Assembly: GCA_017577345.1 (NCBI GenBank)
Contig: PITX01000017.1
Span: 1-11,911, forward strand
Source of the DNA: Clostridiales bacterium
Lineage (GTDB): Bacteria > Bacillota > Clostridia > Oscillospirales > Oscillospiraceae
Reading direction: 5' to 3'
DNA: 11,911 nt
The notes under the pieces are model-generated. The model searched no databases. It saw nothing but the letters and a program-made list of their open reading frames with translations, and was not told the DNA's origin. Shown here in pieces: positions 5,916 to 11,911 of this stretch. The position numbers were made by a program, and so were the translations under genes. The first letter of the stretch is position 1; each line of letters starts with the position of its first letter.

Positions 5916-6518
5916 TTACACCCACAGACGGATCGTGCCGGAGGAAAGACGGATCATCTTCATGTCATTCAACTCGGCAAGAACGCGGTTCAGGCTTCGG
6001 ATGGAAATGCCTGCCATCTCCGCCAGAACATCCTTGGTATACATGAAATAGTTCGAATCGTTCAGATTCTCCTGAATGAGTCGGAACACCTTTTCGCGCA
6101 GGAACAGCGTCTCTGCATGGATCTTATCGTTGCCCTCACGGATCAGGCGCTCGCAGTGAACATATAGAATGTACCGCGACACATCGCTGCACTCATTCCA
6201 CATTTCAAGGAACTGTGCGCCGGTAAACTGATAGACCTTGCAGTCTGTCAGCGCGACGATGCTTCTGTCATCCGTCTGCATCCCGATGGCTTCCATTTCT
6301 CCGAAAAAGTCGCCCTTGTGGTACAAGTCCAGAATCAGCGGACTTTCCGCGTTGTCGTGCAGCAGCTTGACAGTTCCCTCGGCAAGGATACAGAAATTAA
6401 AAAAGCTGTCACCCGTGCGTTTCAGGTATTCTCCCGGTTTGTAGGAAACAATCTTCGCCATATCCAGATAACGCTGCGGAATCGTAGCCAATAATGTTTC
6501 CGCCAGATGCTTTTTCAC
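5916..6518 (-). CDS. Crp/Fnr-family transcriptional regulator
   Basis: A 200-residue regulator with an N-terminal cyclic-nucleotide-binding (cNMP) domain (about 15-120), a dimer helix (about 110-135) and a C-terminal Crp-type winged helix. The effector pocket contains FFGEM (71-75) and, 10 residues later, RS (85-86), close to the GEL...RSA phosphate-binding set of E. coli CRP, so a nucleotide ligand is conceivable. The HTH lies at about 161-189 (TKDVLAEMAGISIRSLNRVL). There is no N-terminal cysteine cluster of the Fnr iron-sulphur type. The start is GTG at 6516-6518, with GAGGTG (6526-6531) at a 7-nt spacing. It is transcribed alone from its own promoter. Its targets are unknown; the neighbouring SLH-binding-protein gene runs toward it on the same strand but a hairpin separates them. 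Confidence 0.9.
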   Translation of the reverse strand: MKKHLAETLLATIPQRYLDMAKIVSYKPGEYLKRTGDSFFNFCILAEGTVKLLHDNAESPLILDLYHKGDFFGEMEAIGMQTDDRSIVALTDCKVYQFTGAQFLEMWNECSDVSRYILYVHCERLIREGNDKIHAETLFLREKVFRLIQENLNDSNYFMYTKDVLAEMAGISIRSLNRVLAELNDMKMIRLSSGTIRLWV

Positions 6519-6539
6519 GGTTGCTCACCTCTTTCAATC

Positions 6540-6568
6540 ATCTTACCCAATAATCAATTAAAAATCAA
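6540..6568 (-). promoter_or_regulatory. Promoter of the Crp-family gene
   Basis: On the minus strand TTGATT (6563-6568), a 17-nt spacer and TAAGAT (6540-6545). The expected start point is only a few bases before the ribosome site, so the leader would be very short. The area is AT-rich, with repeated TTGATT, but no clean Crp/Fnr palindrome. Confidence 0.6.
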
Positions 6569-6583
6569 GCAGATACGCTGAAA

Positions 6584-6615
6584 TCCGGGAACCCCTCAAA
6601 TGAGGGGTTCCCGGA
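6584..6615 (-). terminator. Strong hairpin after the SLH-binding-protein gene, probable terminator
   Basis: TCCGGGAACCCCTCA (6584-6598) is perfectly inverted at 6601-6615, giving about 14 bp with a tiny loop, 12 nt after the stop codon at 6628. On the minus strand the run of six T's lies before the stem, and the stem is followed by ATTTCAG rather than a T-run, so the intrinsic terminator is atypical. Confidence 0.5.
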
Positions 6616-6627
6616 AAAAACTGCGCA

Positions 6628-8316
6628 TTAGTCGAGCGGTGCCGGGAAGTATTCTGCAACATCGATCTTACCCAGCTCCCACGGAGAAACGGAGTTCTCG
6701 GGGTTCGGGAAATAGTACGGATGGAGCAGATATGCCAGCTTCTCAATGGCCTTGATGGTACGCGGGCCAAAACGCTTCATCAGGCTGGAGTCGTAGTAGC
6801 AGACACGACCGGTCTGAACAGCCTGCGTCTCATTAAAGCCGGGGCGGGTCATGATTTCGTACAGGGTGGTAACTTCGAAGTCATATGCACCGGGCCAGTA
6901 CGGGCTCATGATGACCTGCGGATCTCTCTTTACGGTCTCGGGGAAGCAATCATCACCAAAGACATCATACAGATTGACATAGTCCTTCTGATCGTTGAAG
7001 ATGTTGACACCGCCTGCAATTCTGATCATTTCATCGAACGGAGTGTTGCCGCCCTCGGTGTAGGGACCGTACTTGCCCCATTCGCCGTAGTCGGACTGAT
7101 GAGCGATCTCGAAATATGTACGAATCGGAGTCAGATCCTTGGTGATGTCCTTGATCTCGTCAATTCTTGCATAATAGCCGTCAACGAGCTCCTGTGCATA
7201 CTCCTTGCAGCCGAGGATCTCGCCCATTTCGATCATCATATCATAGATGTCATCAATGCTTTCCGGAGTATAGCAATAGGTGGGGATACCCTTTTCGTTG
7301 TTGAGGTATTCACCCCAGTCTGCCTGCTCGGTGCCTTCGCAGAAGATAACAGTTGCGTTCAGACCGTCGAGGATCTCCTCGTTGTAGTCATAGAACTTGG
7401 AAACGGTAGCGACCTGCTTGCGGACGCCTTCAAGGACATTGCCTTCCAGATCGACGCAGTCCTTCTTGCCCAGCTCCATGTCAACATCGAAGTCGGGTGT
7501 GTTGATGTCGTAGTAGTACTGATAGGGCAGATAGCCGGTGGTCTCCTGTGCAGCGACAGGATAATCGGTGTATGCAGACCAACCGACGATGCAATCACCG
7601 TAGCCGAGAGCATAGACACATTCGACCATGGACGGAGCCATGCAGACGATACGGATACCTGCTCTTCTTGCAGCTTCCTCTTCAGCTTCGATAAACTTTG
7701 CGAAGCGAGCGATGAAAGCGGCAACCTGTGCGCGGGTTGCGGTTCCCTTCGGGTCAAGCTTGCCGTCAGCGCCGTTGATGATGCCGTTACCGACAGCCCA
7801 CTTCATTGCGTCAACTGCATATGTAGCAACAGAAGCAGCGTCCTTGTAGTCCTTCAGCTCGACAGCGTTTGCAGCGCCCACACCCTTATACTCGGTGTAG
7901 AAACGATACATCAGGCTGACGATCTGCTCACGGGTGACCAAGTCCTTCGGGGAGAAGGTCTTCTCAGAGGTGCCGTTGATAACGCCTGCGTTCTTTGCCC
8001 ATGCGACAGCAGCAGCATAGTAAGCGGCGGCAGCAACGTCCTCAAAGGAAGCAGCTTTTTCGACCTCGGGGCTGCCTGCCAGACGGTACAGGACAGTTGC
8101 GATCATGCCGCGGTTCATCCCGCCGTTCGGTGCAAAGCTCGTAGAGGTTGCGCCCTTGAAAAGCTCGTTCTCGACGACATAGTTTACATCATCATAGAAC
8201 CAGTCTTTCTCGGTGACATCCTTGAAGCCGTCTTCTGCGGCAAATGCGATCATCTGGCACATACTGAAAACGACAGCAAGGCAAAGGATCACGCTGAGAA
8301 TTCTTGTCTTCTTCAT
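6628..8316 (-). CDS. SLH-domain-anchored solute-binding protein (metal-chelate/cobalamin type)
   Basis: A 562-residue secreted protein. Residues 1-26 form a signal peptide (KK start, hydrophobic core, AFA-A cleavage site). Three S-layer homology (SLH) domains follow at about 29-81, 90-140 and 154-206. Each ends in the usual motif block (NRGMIATVLYRL, VTREQIVSLMYRF, ATRAQVAAFIARF) and contains an F/Y-x-D-V/A start; such domains bind the secondary cell-wall polymer. From about 219 to the end lies a periplasmic-binding-protein-2 domain resembling the FepB/BtuF (PF01497) class: IVCMAPSMVECVYALGYGD then IVGWSAYTDYP is its hallmark opening, and the clamshell helices follow. That class delivers iron-siderophores, haem or cobalamin to ABC importers, and is normally a lipoprotein in Gram-positives; here the anchor is cell-wall SLH. 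The ATG at 8316 has AGGAGA (8325-8330) at an 8-nt spacing. It lies 55 nt downstream of ahcY with no good promoter, so it is probably cotranscribed. No permease or ATPase is in the window. Confidence 0.86.
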   Translation of the reverse strand: MKKTRILSVILCLAVVFSMCQMIAFAAEDGFKDVTEKDWFYDDVNYVVENELFKGATSTSFAPNGGMNRGMIATVLYRLAGSPEVEKAASFEDVAAAAYYAAAVAWAKNAGVINGTSEKTFSPKDLVTREQIVSLMYRFYTEYKGVGAANAVELKDYKDAASVATYAVDAMKWAVGNGIINGADGKLDPKGTATRAQVAAFIARFAKFIEAEEEAARRAGIRIVCMAPSMVECVYALGYGDCIVGWSAYTDYPVAAQETTGYLPYQYYYDINTPDFDVDMELGKKDCVDLEGNVLEGVRKQVATVSKFYDYNEEILDGLNATVIFCEGTEQADWGEYLNNEKGIPTYCYTPESIDDIYDMMIEMGEILGCKEYAQELVDGYYARIDEIKDITKDLTPIRTYFEIAHQSDYGEWGKYGPYTEGGNTPFDEMIRIAGGVNIFNDQKDYVNLYDVFGDDCFPETVKRDPQVIMSPYWPGAYDFEVTTLYEIMTRPGFNETQAVQTGRVCYYDSSLMKRFGPRTIKAIEKLAYLLHPYYFPNPENSVSPWELGKIDVAEYFPAPLD

Positions 8317-8371
8317 TGTTATTGTCTCCTTTTTAATTATTTTACTGCATCCCATGCAGCAAGAGCACAAA

Positions 8372-9610
8372 TCAATGTCCCATCAAGTACTGTTTCTGTT
8401 TCTCGTTCAGTACATCATAGGAGCCGCCGAATGCCTTAAGCTTCAGTTGCGCAACATGACGATCCAGTTCGTCGGGAATGTTATAGACCTTCGGCTGTAA
8501 ATTCTTGTGGTTTTTCAGAATATATTCCGCACCGATCGCCTGCAGCGCAAATGACATATCCATGATTTCTACGGGATGACCGTCGGCAGCGGCAATATTG
8601 CACAGACCGCCGTCGGCAACAACTGCGATCATTCTCCCGTTCGGTAATACATAGCCGTCCAGGTTTTTGCGCAGTTCTTTCTTGCTGACTGCCATCTTTT
8701 TCAGAGCATCCAGATCGATCTCAATGCTGAAATGTCCGGCATTGGAGACGATCGCGCCATCCTTCATCATTTCAAAATGCTCCTTACGGATGACATCACA
8801 GCAGGCAGTAGTGGTAACAAAAATGTCGCCCAGCCTCGCCGCTTCGTTCATGGACATCGCGGTAAAGCCGTCCATCACCGCAAGGATCGACTTGACGGGG
8901 TCGATTTCCGTAATGATGACTCTTGCGTTCAAACCGCGCGCGATATTCGCAACGCCGCGTCCGACATAACCGTAGCCTGCAACAACAACGGTCTTGCCGT
9001 TGACTTCCAGGTTGGTCGTTCGCATGAGGCTGTCCCAGGTGCTCTGACCGGTGCCGTATGTATTATCGAAGAAGCACTTGCATCTTGCATCGTTGACCGC
9101 CATCACGGGGAATGCAAGACGGCCGCTCTTTTCCCAGCCGTACAGACGCTGTACACCGGAGGTCGTCTCCTCACAGCCGCCCATGATATGGTCTGCATAT
9201 TCCTTGCAGTCACCAAGCAACAGGTTGATCAAATCAGATCCGTCGTCGATCACAATATCGGGATGGCAGGAAAGCGTCTCCTTCCAAAGCTTTACCGTCG
9301 TCTCAGGATCAGATCCGTGGATCGCGTTCACCGTAATTCCGTCATCGACCAGTGCCGCGCAGACACCGTCCTGGGTGGAGAGCGGATTGGAGCCGGTCAC
9401 ATGCATTTCTGCACCGCCGCGGGCAAGTGTTTTTACGAGATATGCCGTCTTTGCCTCCAGATGGATCGACAGCGCAATTCTCAGCCCCGCAAAAGGCTTT
9501 TCGCGCTCAAACCGTTCACCGATCGCGTTCAGCACCGGCATATGGCGGGATACCCAGTCAATTCGCTGATGGCCGTCAGCCTTCAAATTGATATCAGCTA
9601 TGTTTGACAT
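8372..9610 (-). CDS. ahcY: S-adenosylhomocysteine hydrolase family protein, short (archaeal/Thermotoga) type
   Basis: A 412-residue cytosolic NAD-dependent enzyme that removes S-adenosylhomocysteine made by methyltransferases, yielding homocysteine and a nucleoside. Seen: SNPLSTQDGV (74-83), catalytic-site IDDGSDLINL (121-130), CEETTSGVQRLY (146-157), the Lys/Asp pair in AVNDARCKCFFDN (171-183; K178, D182), the NAD-binding GYGYVGRG (212-219), and CNIAAADGHP (337-346). It lacks the insertion and C-terminal extension of the eukaryotic and proteobacterial enzymes. The GTGQSTWDSLMR segment is typical of the short archaeal/Thermotoga group. The adenine-pocket stretch is HLEAKT (50-55), where the human enzyme has HMTVET; the changed Thr and Glu raise the possibility of S-inosylhomocysteine as substrate. 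The ATG at 9610 has AAGGAAG 6 nt upstream. It is cotranscribed with the SLH-binding-protein gene. Confidence 0.92.
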   Translation of the reverse strand: MSNIADINLKADGHQRIDWVSRHMPVLNAIGERFEREKPFAGLRIALSIHLEAKTAYLVKTLARGGAEMHVTGSNPLSTQDGVCAALVDDGITVNAIHGSDPETTVKLWKETLSCHPDIVIDDGSDLINLLLGDCKEYADHIMGGCEETTSGVQRLYGWEKSGRLAFPVMAVNDARCKCFFDNTYGTGQSTWDSLMRTTNLEVNGKTVVVAGYGYVGRGVANIARGLNARVIITEIDPVKSILAVMDGFTAMSMNEAARLGDIFVTTTACCDVIRKEHFEMMKDGAIVSNAGHFSIEIDLDALKKMAVSKKELRKNLDGYVLPNGRMIAVVADGGLCNIAAADGHPVEIMDMSFALQAIGAEYILKNHKNLQPKVYNIPDELDRHVAQLKLKAFGGSYDVLNEKQKQYLMGH

Positions 9611-9627
9611 CCAGATCTTCCTTTCCG

Positions 9628-9664
9628 CTCAAACCTGCTTCATGACCCGAGCCATGGCAGTGAG
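9628..9664 (-). promoter_or_regulatory. Structured leader hairpin before ahcY
   Basis: On the minus-strand RNA: CUCA-CUGC-CAUGGC, loop UCGG, GUCAUG, AA bulge, GCAG, GUU bulge, UGAG. This gives 14 pairs including one G-U, and ends 4 nt before the AAGGAAG ribosome site. It could regulate translation. It matches no riboswitch class that I can name. Confidence 0.45.
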
Positions 9665-9687
9665 TTTTTCTCTTATTCCGTATTTCT

Positions 9688-9716
9688 ATTCTATCAGTAC
9701 AGAAAACAAATAAAAA
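9688..9716 (-). promoter_or_regulatory. Putative extended -10 promoter of ahcY
   Basis: On the minus strand TAGAAT (9688-9693) preceded by TGA, giving the extended -10 TGATAGAAT. A poor -35 candidate TTTTTA (9711-9716) lies 17 nt upstream. It lies just after the terminator of the BMP lipoprotein gene, where a promoter is needed. Confidence 0.5.
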
Positions 9717-9742
9717 GGACAATTGTCTCTACTTTTCTCAGC

Positions 9743-9775
9743 AAAGAAAAAGAGCGGACCGAAGTCCGCTCTTTC
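9743..9775 (-). terminator. Terminator of the BMP lipoprotein gene
   Basis: On the minus strand AGAGCGGAC (9764-9772), a TTCG tetraloop, GTCCGCTCT (9751-9759), then TTTTCTTT. The perfect 9-bp stem extends by A-T pairs. It lies 21 nt after the stop codon. Confidence 0.92.
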
Positions 9776-9795
9776 CCTTTGGATGATAAAGAAGA

Positions 9796-11004
9796 TTACT
9801 TGACGTTGCCAAGATAGTTGACAGTGATTGCAACTTCGGGCTCAACATCGATAGCGTCGGAAACGACGATATCGCCTGCGTACATTGCAGCAACAAGAGC
9901 TGCGTAGTCGTCTTCGGTGAACTTGCCGTCCTCGAACTGAGTGGAAGGAGCAATGCCGACATAGTTAGCGTCGAGGTCGTCGCCGGAGATGATGCCAAGG
10001 GACGCGATCTGACCTGCGTAGTCAGCCCACAGATCGTTCTCGATGAGGTCGCTCAGAGCGGACTTAACAGTAGCTGCGAGGCCCTTCATAGCAGAGGTAA
10101 CAGTGATGCCTTCGCCGTAGACGGGATCCTGCGTCAGAGCCTGGTCGACGTCAACACCGATGACCTTTGCACCCTCGACCTTCTGAGCAGCTTCACAGAC
10201 AGAGCTGTTAATGGAGCCACCGCAGGCGAAGCAGATCTCGATGCCCTTTTCCTGATACATGGCGTCCATGTAAGCAGTGATGTCGGGATCGCCGAAGAAC
10301 TGGTTGCCGTAAGCGTACTCGACGACAACTTCGTCCTCAATGCCGAGCTCGACAGCAGCTGCGTTAGCGCCCTGAACATAGCCGAAGCCGTAACGGACAA
10401 CAGCAGGAACTGCCATGCCGCCCATGTAGCCCAGATGCTTGTAGCCGAGTTTCACAGCAGCGTAGCCGGCCATGTAGCCGGGGAGCTGTTCCTGGTAAAC
10501 TGCGGAGTAAACATTTGCGGGCAGAACATAGTCGCCGTAGTCGCCTGCACCGACGTCGAGGACGATGTAGTAGACATCCGGATACAGCTCTGCAGTTTCC
10601 TTAACGGTGTCTGCGAAAGCAAAGCCCGGCATCAGCAGGACATTGTAGCCCTCTGCAACAGCCTGGTCGACCATTGCAACACGCTCTGCGGTGGAGTCAC
10701 CGGTCGGCTTGTAGTAGGTGAAGTCAACGCCGCGCTCTTCGCACCATGCCTTGCCAGCCTCATAAGTGGTCTGGTTGAAGGACTGGTCGGTGATATCGCC
10801 GTAGTCGGTGATCATTGCGACATGCCATGCGCTGTAGTCAGCAGCAGGCTCTTCTTCAGTGGGAGCTTCCGAGGGAGCGTCGGTCTCAACAGGAGCGTCG
10901 GTCACAACGGGAGCATCGGTGGGATCAGCTTCGCCTTCGGCGCAGCCTGCAAACAGGCAAGCAACCATGGCGATAGCCAACAGGATAGCCAAAAACTTCT
11001 TCAT
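9796..11004 (-). CDS. BMP-family ABC transporter substrate-binding lipoprotein
   Basis: A 402-residue lipoprotein of the basic membrane protein (BMP/PnrA/Med-like) family, whose studied members bind purine or other nucleosides outside the membrane for ABC import. The signal peptide ends in the lipobox LFAGC with Cys21. A low-complexity Pro/Asp/Thr/Glu linker (about 24-55) built on TDAP repeats follows, then the binding domain from about 60. Family marks are ITDQSFNQTTYEAG (71-84), LPGYMAGYAA (174-183), ACGGSINSSV (260-269) and VIGVDVDQ (281-288). The ATG at 11004 has GGAGGAA (11012-11018) just upstream; an in-frame ATG at the ribosome site is less likely. It has its own promoter and a strong terminator, so it is monocistronic. 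No nucleoside permease or ATPase is next to it. The ligand is not readable, though lying beside ahcY, whose product is a nucleoside, is suggestive. Confidence 0.9.
   Translation of the reverse strand: MKKFLAILLAIAMVACLFAGCAEGEADPTDAPVVTDAPVETDAPSEAPTEEEPAADYSAWHVAMITDYGDITDQSFNQTTYEAGKAWCEERGVDFTYYKPTGDSTAERVAMVDQAVAEGYNVLLMPGFAFADTVKETAELYPDVYYIVLDVGAGDYGDYVLPANVYSAVYQEQLPGYMAGYAAVKLGYKHLGYMGGMAVPAVVRYGFGYVQGANAAAVELGIEDEVVVEYAYGNQFFGDPDITAYMDAMYQEKGIEICFACGGSINSSVCEAAQKVEGAKVIGVDVDQALTQDPVYGEGITVTSAMKGLAATVKSALSDLIENDLWADYAGQIASLGIISGDDLDANYVGIAPSTQFEDGKFTEDDYAALVAAMYAGDIVVSDAIDVEPEVAITVNYLGNVK
10875..10928 (-). repeat. Three tandem 18-bp coding repeats in the lipoprotein linker
   Basis: Units at 10875-10892, 10893-10910 and 10911-10928, with the plus-strand theme GAGCGTCGGT plus 8 variable bases. 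They encode a six-residue TDAPVx-like unit in the linker that spaces the binding domain from the membrane. Such repeats can gain or lose units by slippage without changing frame. Confidence 0.7.
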
Positions 11005-11047
11005 TTTTCTTTCCTCCATAATATTTGATGCTTTTGCATCTGTACAC

Positions 11048-11077
11048 ATTGTACCTGTTTCTCTTTCGGTATGCCAG
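11048..11077 (-). promoter_or_regulatory. Promoter of the BMP lipoprotein gene
   Basis: On the minus strand CTGGCA (11072-11077), an 18-nt spacer and TACAAT (11048-11053). A small hairpin GATGC-AAAA-GCATC (11027-11040) lies in the leader between it and the ribosome site. Confidence 0.6.
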
Positions 11078-11100
11078 GACATTTGTCCCCGATTTTCGGC

Positions 11101-11134
11101 AGAAAGAAAACGCCCTCAAATGAGAGCGTTTTCT
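11101..11134 (-). terminator. Terminator of the GNAT gene
   Basis: On the minus strand AGAAAACGCTCTCA (11121-11134) pairs with TGAGGGCGTTTTCT (11105-11118), with one mismatch, and is followed by TTCT. It begins 5 nt after the GNAT stop. Confidence 0.8.
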
Positions 11135-11138
11135 GATT

Positions 11139-11807
11139 TCAGTTTTCCTGCCAGCACCAGATGGTCGGCTGCTCCGCCTTCTCCATACCGAGTTTTTTCT
11201 GTAAATGAAGGGAGCCTTCATTCCCGTCAATCACATGGCAGTAGGCGGTCAGACCGTGCCGCAAATTCCACCCGATCAGGAATGCCTCCAGTGCAAAGCC
11301 GTAGCCGCGTTTGCGGTAGGCTGGATAGATTTCCAGCATACCCATTGCACCTTCTGAATGGACGCCGATAAAGCCGGCAAGCTTCCCGTTCTCAAACAGC
11401 CCCCACATTCTGTCCGCCGCAATGCGTTCGCGAACATAGTCCATATTATGATGGTACTGCTCCCCTGCTGTCTGCGCATATTCCATGCTCAGCGGGCGAA
11501 TATCGCAGTCGGGATATCGCGGAGGCTCGGGCAGGCAGTATACCCACTGCGTACAGGGATTGCTTCCGGCGAATCCGAATTCCCGTTTCACGGCATGAAA
11601 CGCGTCCTCACTTTTCACCACGGCAATCGAAAACTCCGGAAGCTGCAAGGCATGAAGGCGTTCACAGAGCTTTCCCCCGTCCGTAATATCCGACATGACA
11701 GGGCCGTTGTCCCGTTCTCTGAGGATGCAGCCCTCCTCGCCCTGATACAAAACTTCACCAAAGCCCTGCCGCACAAGCTCGTAATAATCCACAGTATTCA
11801 GATTCAT
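11139..11807 (-). CDS. GNAT-family N-acetyltransferase
   Basis: A 222-residue protein whose C-terminal half is a GNAT acetyltransferase domain, using acetyl-CoA to modify an unknown amine. The acetyl-CoA pyrophosphate loop is LEIYPAYRKRGYG (158-170; R-x-x-G-x-G type), preceded by GFIGVHSEGAMGM (145-157). NEGSLHLQKKLGM (196-208) is the usual N-x-x-S...LGF-like motif of the last helix. The first 100 residues have no recognisable GNAT motifs and probably form a degenerate N-terminal half, as in FR47-like or double-GNAT proteins. The start ATG at 11807 comes 2 nt after the stop of the upstream homocysteine methyltransferase, and the ribosome site is weak, so translation is likely coupled. A terminator follows at once. 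The substrate cannot be guessed with confidence. Confidence 0.86.
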   Translation of the reverse strand: MNLNTVDYYELVRQGFGEVLYQGEEGCILRERDNGPVMSDITDGGKLCERLHALQLPEFSIAVVKSEDAFHAVKREFGFAGSNPCTQWVYCLPEPPRYPDCDIRPLSMEYAQTAGEQYHHNMDYVRERIAADRMWGLFENGKLAGFIGVHSEGAMGMLEIYPAYRKRGYGFALEAFLIGWNLRHGLTAYCHVIDGNEGSLHLQKKLGMEKAEQPTIWCWQEN

Positions 11808-11809
11808 AT

Positions 11810-11911
11810 TTACCCGACCCTTTTTCTGAGCTGTGCAACGAATTCCGGTGTCGTGCCGCAGCAGCCGCCGATCAGGTTCGCTCCTGCATTCATAAGGACC
11901 TGCATATGCTC
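11810..11911 (-). CDS. Homocysteine S-methyltransferase domain protein (C-terminal 33 residues)
   Basis: Only the last 33 codons are in the window, ending at TAA (11810-11812). They contain AGANLIGGCCGTTPEFV, the zinc-binding Cys-Cys signature of the homocysteine S-methyltransferase family (MetH N-terminal module, MmuM, BHMT). The protein therefore makes methionine from homocysteine and a methyl donor, or is a related enzyme. It ends 16 residues after the motif, so it is not followed by the folate, cobalamin and reactivation domains of full-length MetH; it is either a stand-alone domain or the end of a shorter multidomain protein. Its stop is 2 nt before the GNAT start, so the two form an operon. 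A methyltransferase acting on homocysteine fits with ahcY, which makes homocysteine, about 2.2 kb downstream. The donor (S-methylmethionine, betaine, methylfolate via a corrinoid protein) cannot be determined. Confidence 0.9.
   Translation of the reverse strand, partial: EHMQVLMNAGANLIGGCCGTTPEFVAQLRKRVG

Noticed and set aside
6546..6570. A Crp/Fnr operator (TTGAT-N4-ATCAA) at the regulator's promoter
   Set aside because: TTGATT occurs as direct rather than inverted repeats; no palindrome with the right spacing.
8345..8359. A small hairpin CTGCAT-CCC-ATGCAG between ahcY and the SLH gene as a terminator
   Set aside because: The stem is 6 bp and has no T-run on the minus strand; the two genes are more likely cotranscribed.
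6721..8439. A 572-codon open frame on the plus strand opposite the SLH-binding-protein gene
   Set aside because: It is fully antisense to a gene with a signal peptide, SLH motifs and a ribosome site. Its own translation shows no recognisable domain; the openness follows from codon bias.
8732..9607. A 291-codon open frame on the plus strand opposite ahcY
   Set aside because: Shadow frame of a strongly conserved enzyme gene, with no domain signature.
9611..9700. A known SAH or SAM riboswitch upstream of ahcY
   Set aside because: A hairpin exists, but I could not match the conserved cores of the SAH, SAM-I or SAM-II classes; kept only as an unclassified leader structure.
1..11911. CRISPR arrays, toxin-antitoxin pairs, phage or defence genes
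   Set aside because: No regularly spaced repeats, and no gene in the window belongs to such families.

Overview
The window looks like chromosomal DNA of a Gram-positive clostridial bacterium, probably of the Oscillospiraceae/Ruminococcaceae type. The grounds are moderately GC-rich coding sequence, strong AGGAGG-like ribosome sites, consensus sigma-A-like promoters, an SLH-domain cell-surface protein, a BMP-type lipoprotein and a SpoVB/MurJ-like flippase. The taxonomic guess is inference only. No phage, plasmid, CRISPR or transposase gene was seen.

Left part (1-4300). An mntP manganese exporter (cut by the window edge) lies behind a class II tRNA-Leu(GAG) on the minus strand. The tRNA has a near-perfect promoter and a terminator that ends just before the mntP ribosome site. 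Divergently, the plus strand carries rsmE (16S rRNA m3U1498 methyltransferase), then, from its own promoter, a lipid pair: a phosphatidylserine synthase-like CDP-alcohol phosphotransferase and a diacylglycerol/lipid kinase. A roughly 300-bp non-coding stretch follows. It holds a MITE-like element with imperfect 20-bp terminal inverted repeats, nested palindromes, and a 22-bp terminator-type hairpin sequence present on both sides. After it come a PPC (DUF296) domain protein and a Nudix hydrolase that overlap by 4 bp.

Middle (4300-6570). A 504-residue polytopic flippase of the MATE/MurJ/SpoVB superfamily converges on a Crp/Fnr-family regulator, with a strong hairpin between them.

Right part (6570-11911, all minus strand). 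In transcription order: the end of a homocysteine S-methyltransferase domain protein, a GNAT acetyltransferase, a BMP-family lipoprotein, an archaeal/Thermotoga-type S-adenosylhomocysteine hydrolase, and an unusual surface protein with three SLH domains fused to a metal-chelate/cobalamin-type solute-binding domain. The homocysteine methyltransferase and AhcY both act in the methionine/SAM cycle. The nucleoside-type and corrinoid/siderophore-type binding proteins could serve the same metabolism, but no ABC permease or ATPase lies in the window.

Most genes are ordinary housekeeping families. The points most worth a second look are the nested-repeat element, the two genes whose only visible upstream signal is a terminator, the SLH-anchored binding protein, and the changed adenine-site residues in AhcY. 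I do not see a clear new defence or biosynthetic system.
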